From Rhodopirellula sp. (GTDB lineage Bacteria; Planctomycetota; Planctomycetia; Pirellulales; Pirellulaceae), in assembly GCA_002690925.1 (NCBI GenBank), contig NZGD01000095.1, forward strand, positions 1 through 32,977: DNA of 32,977 nucleotides. Reading direction: 5' to 3'. Both the position numbers and the translations under genes were made by a program. The notes beneath the pieces were generated by a model. The model did no database searches and was not told where the DNA came from. It was given only the letters and a program-made list of their open reading frames with translations. This document shows positions 31,541 to 32,977 of the stretch, one piece after another; the first letter of the stretch is position 1, and the number at the start of each line of letters is the position of its first letter.

Positions 31541-32977
31541 TCAAATTCCCCACTCGGAAAAGACTTCATCCAGACACATCAAGTGCGTCGCCTCACCAGA
31601 CGTTTGCTCTACTTTTTCCTGCACAACGATTTCTGGTGCATCACTAAGTGGCGCTAACACAAAGACACTGCTGGTCAGTGCCTGCCACTGCTTCAACGTC
31701 ATTGGCCCGAGAACCTCAAGCGGCTCGACATCCATGATCACCATCAGACCATCGGGAGCAGCTCCGCCAAGCCCCGGCGCTGCCTCACCGGAATCATTTG
31801 TTCCATTTGCAGGAGGATCCGCCACCTGCAGACCTCCAACATCATTTCCGAAACCGTAAGCACTACCATCAAAATAAAGCCCCGGTCGGAAAGTACCGCT
31901 CGTACTCGCCCCAAGAACCGCAGGCTCAAAAACAAACACATCTTCGTCCGCGCCACTGGTTCCGGTGACACTGAAATTGCCTACCGTTGACATATAAATC
32001 GTTCCATCGCTGGTGATGGAGACCGCATCCACATCTTCGCCGGATGACGTCGACAGCCCAACATCGCTGCCATCAAAGTACATTTCAAAACTACCAGCAG
32101 TATTCACGCCCAATGAAGTTTGATTGAAAACAATCATATCTTCATCACGAGAACTCACACCATTCACAGAACTGGAACCACTCGTCGAGATAACAAGCCT
32201 GCCGTCTGGTGCGAAACCAATCGCATCGACATCTTCCCCGTTGCTACTCAGGCCCACATCGCTTCCATCAAAGTAAAGGTCCCAAGCCTGCGTGCTTGGA
32301 GAGAACCTAAGGATGTCTGAATCATCAAAAGAAAGTAAACCACCGGTGATCGTCCCAGCCACACTGTAGGACATCAGAATGTCACCATTCTCCTGAATGT
32401 AAAATGCGTCCAATGTCAGCCCACTCGCCCAAGGGGTTCCATCAAAGAAGACTCTGAATTCACTACCGTTGTAAGCGACGATATCTTCATTTTGGAACAG
32501 GACACCTGCAACCGTTCCGTTATTCTTACGCGAGAAGTAAAAGAGGTCATTCAGTTCGGCGTCAATATCGGTGACATCGATCGAATCAGTCGCCGGAACA
32601 AAACCATCTGCGTTGGCAGTCACGGTTACGGTTTGGGTCCCGTCAACCTCACCATCCAATTGTCCCGCCACGTTGAAAACCGCACTCAGTGAGCCACTCT
32701 GAATCACCACGTCCTGAGCAACCGCAGCCTCACCACTGTCACTGCTGAAGAGAGTGACCAGTAAATCAGAACCTGTGTCGGTGTTGCGGAAAACGGTTGC
32801 CGTTACAACTTCATCCTCAGCGACTTCCGTTGCAGCAATTTCCAGAGTCAAGGTAGGAGTATCAACATCAAGGACAGCAACACCGGCAGTTCCCGCTTCG
32901 AAGCCTGCCGCTGTACCAGTGATAGTTACTGCCTGGCTGCCATCTACAAAACCGTCCTCAACACCAGTGATAGTAAA
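31541..32977 (-). CDS. C-terminal part of a large Calx-beta/repeat surface protein (truncated by window edge)
   Basis: The frame is open without a stop from the window edge at 32977 to the stop at 31541, giving 478 visible residues; the start lies outside. The first 140 residues have Calx-beta-like repeats (TVTATVFRNTDTGS, TLFSSDSGEAAVAQDVVI, VDGTQTVTVTANADGF) typical of giant planctomycete extracellular proteins. Then come four spaced copies of a (Y/F)FDG(S/T) motif with about 57-68-residue periodicity, for example YFDGSDVGLSSNGEDVDAI and YFDGSDVGLSTSSGEDVDAV. These alternate with GxxYxSTxGxxSVxGxSxxDEDxxVF strands, so a beta-propeller-like or similar repeat fold is likely. The C-terminus is short and acidic (CLDEVFSEWGI). 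It is presumably exported, as adhesin or cell-wall protein; function unknown. Confidence 0.8.
   Translation of the reverse strand, partial: FTITGVEDGFVDGSQAVTITGTAAGFEAGTAGVAVLDVDTPTLTLEIAATEVAEDEVVTATVFRNTDTGSDLLVTLFSSDSGEAAVAQDVVIQSGSLSAVFNVAGQLDGEVDGTQTVTVTANADGFVPATDSIDVTDIDAELNDLFYFSRKNNGTVAGVLFQNEDIVAYNGSEFRVFFDGTPWASGLTLDAFYIQENGDILMSYSVAGTITGGLLSFDDSDILRFSPSTQAWDLYFDGSDVGLSSNGEDVDAIGFAPDGRLVISTSGSSSVNGVSSRDEDMIVFNQTSLGVNTAGSFEMYFDGSDVGLSTSSGEDVDAVSITSDGTIYMSTVGNFSVTGTSGADEDVFVFEPAVLGASTSGTFRPGLYFDGSAYGFGNDVGGLQVADPPANGTNDSGEAAPGLGGAAPDGLMVIMDVEPLEVLGPMTLKQWQALTSSVFVLAPLSDAPEIVVQEKVEQTSGEATHLMCLDEVFSEWGI

Overview
The window looks like a piece of a planctomycete chromosome, most likely order Pirellulales. 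This is inference from gene content: a lipoprotein-type TolC protein with a long tail, a membrane-anchored terpenoid-cyclase-repeat protein, a serine/threonine kinase with an extra C-terminal domain, a BON-domain protein with a Pro/Tyr-rich tail, a very short WYL-like protein, an NHL-repeat lipoprotein and a Calx-beta-type giant surface protein. Base composition is about 50% GC by eye. Genes lie on both strands in short operons separated by unusually long non-coding gaps. I see no IS element, prophage, CRISPR array or rRNA.

Layout. 0-4.4 kb: TolC-family lipoprotein (+), then a WYL-like mini-protein and an NHL-repeat lipoprotein (both -). 4.7-7.5 kb: a tight housekeeping operon (+) coding for a TsaC/Sua5 fused to a low-molecular-weight phosphatase, RpiB, and the clamp-loader subunit HolB. 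7.5-12.1 kb (-): a terpenoid-cyclase-repeat membrane protein, then an AMP-forming ligase followed by an aldehyde-dehydrogenase-family reductase. 12.8-16.1 kb: an orphan small protein (+), a SAM methyltransferase and a metallophosphoesterase (-), a small membrane protein (+), and a zinc-ribbon DUF4870 protein (-). 16.9-19.2 kb (+): a BON-domain exported protein and a lipoprotein, each followed by a strong intrinsic terminator. 19.6-24.3 kb (+): M19 dipeptidase, D-threonine aldolase/D-serine dehydratase-like enzyme, a DUF997-like small membrane protein and a sodium:solute symporter. 24.9-29.5 kb (+): RsfS, ArgS with a coiled-coil insertion, and a Ser/Thr kinase with a degenerate receiver domain. 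29.5-33 kb: a gene-poor stretch holding tRNA-Cys(GCA), a small MshEN-like repeat protein (+), and the C-terminal end of a large repeat protein (-) that runs off the window.

How the genes work together. The clearest logic is in three units. The TsaC-phosphatase/RpiB/HolB unit has translational overlaps and repeats the Bacillus ywlC-ywlE-ywlF order, and its phosphatase loop has the threonine found in phosphoarginine phosphatases. The ligase/dehydrogenase pair could activate and reduce a carboxylic acid. The dipeptidase/D-amino-acid enzyme/symporter group could import and break down D-amino-acid-containing dipeptides, perhaps from peptidoglycan. I found no clearly new defence or mobile system. 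The most notable points are the fusion protein, the acid-reduction pair, the ArgS insertion and the kinase with a pseudo-receiver.
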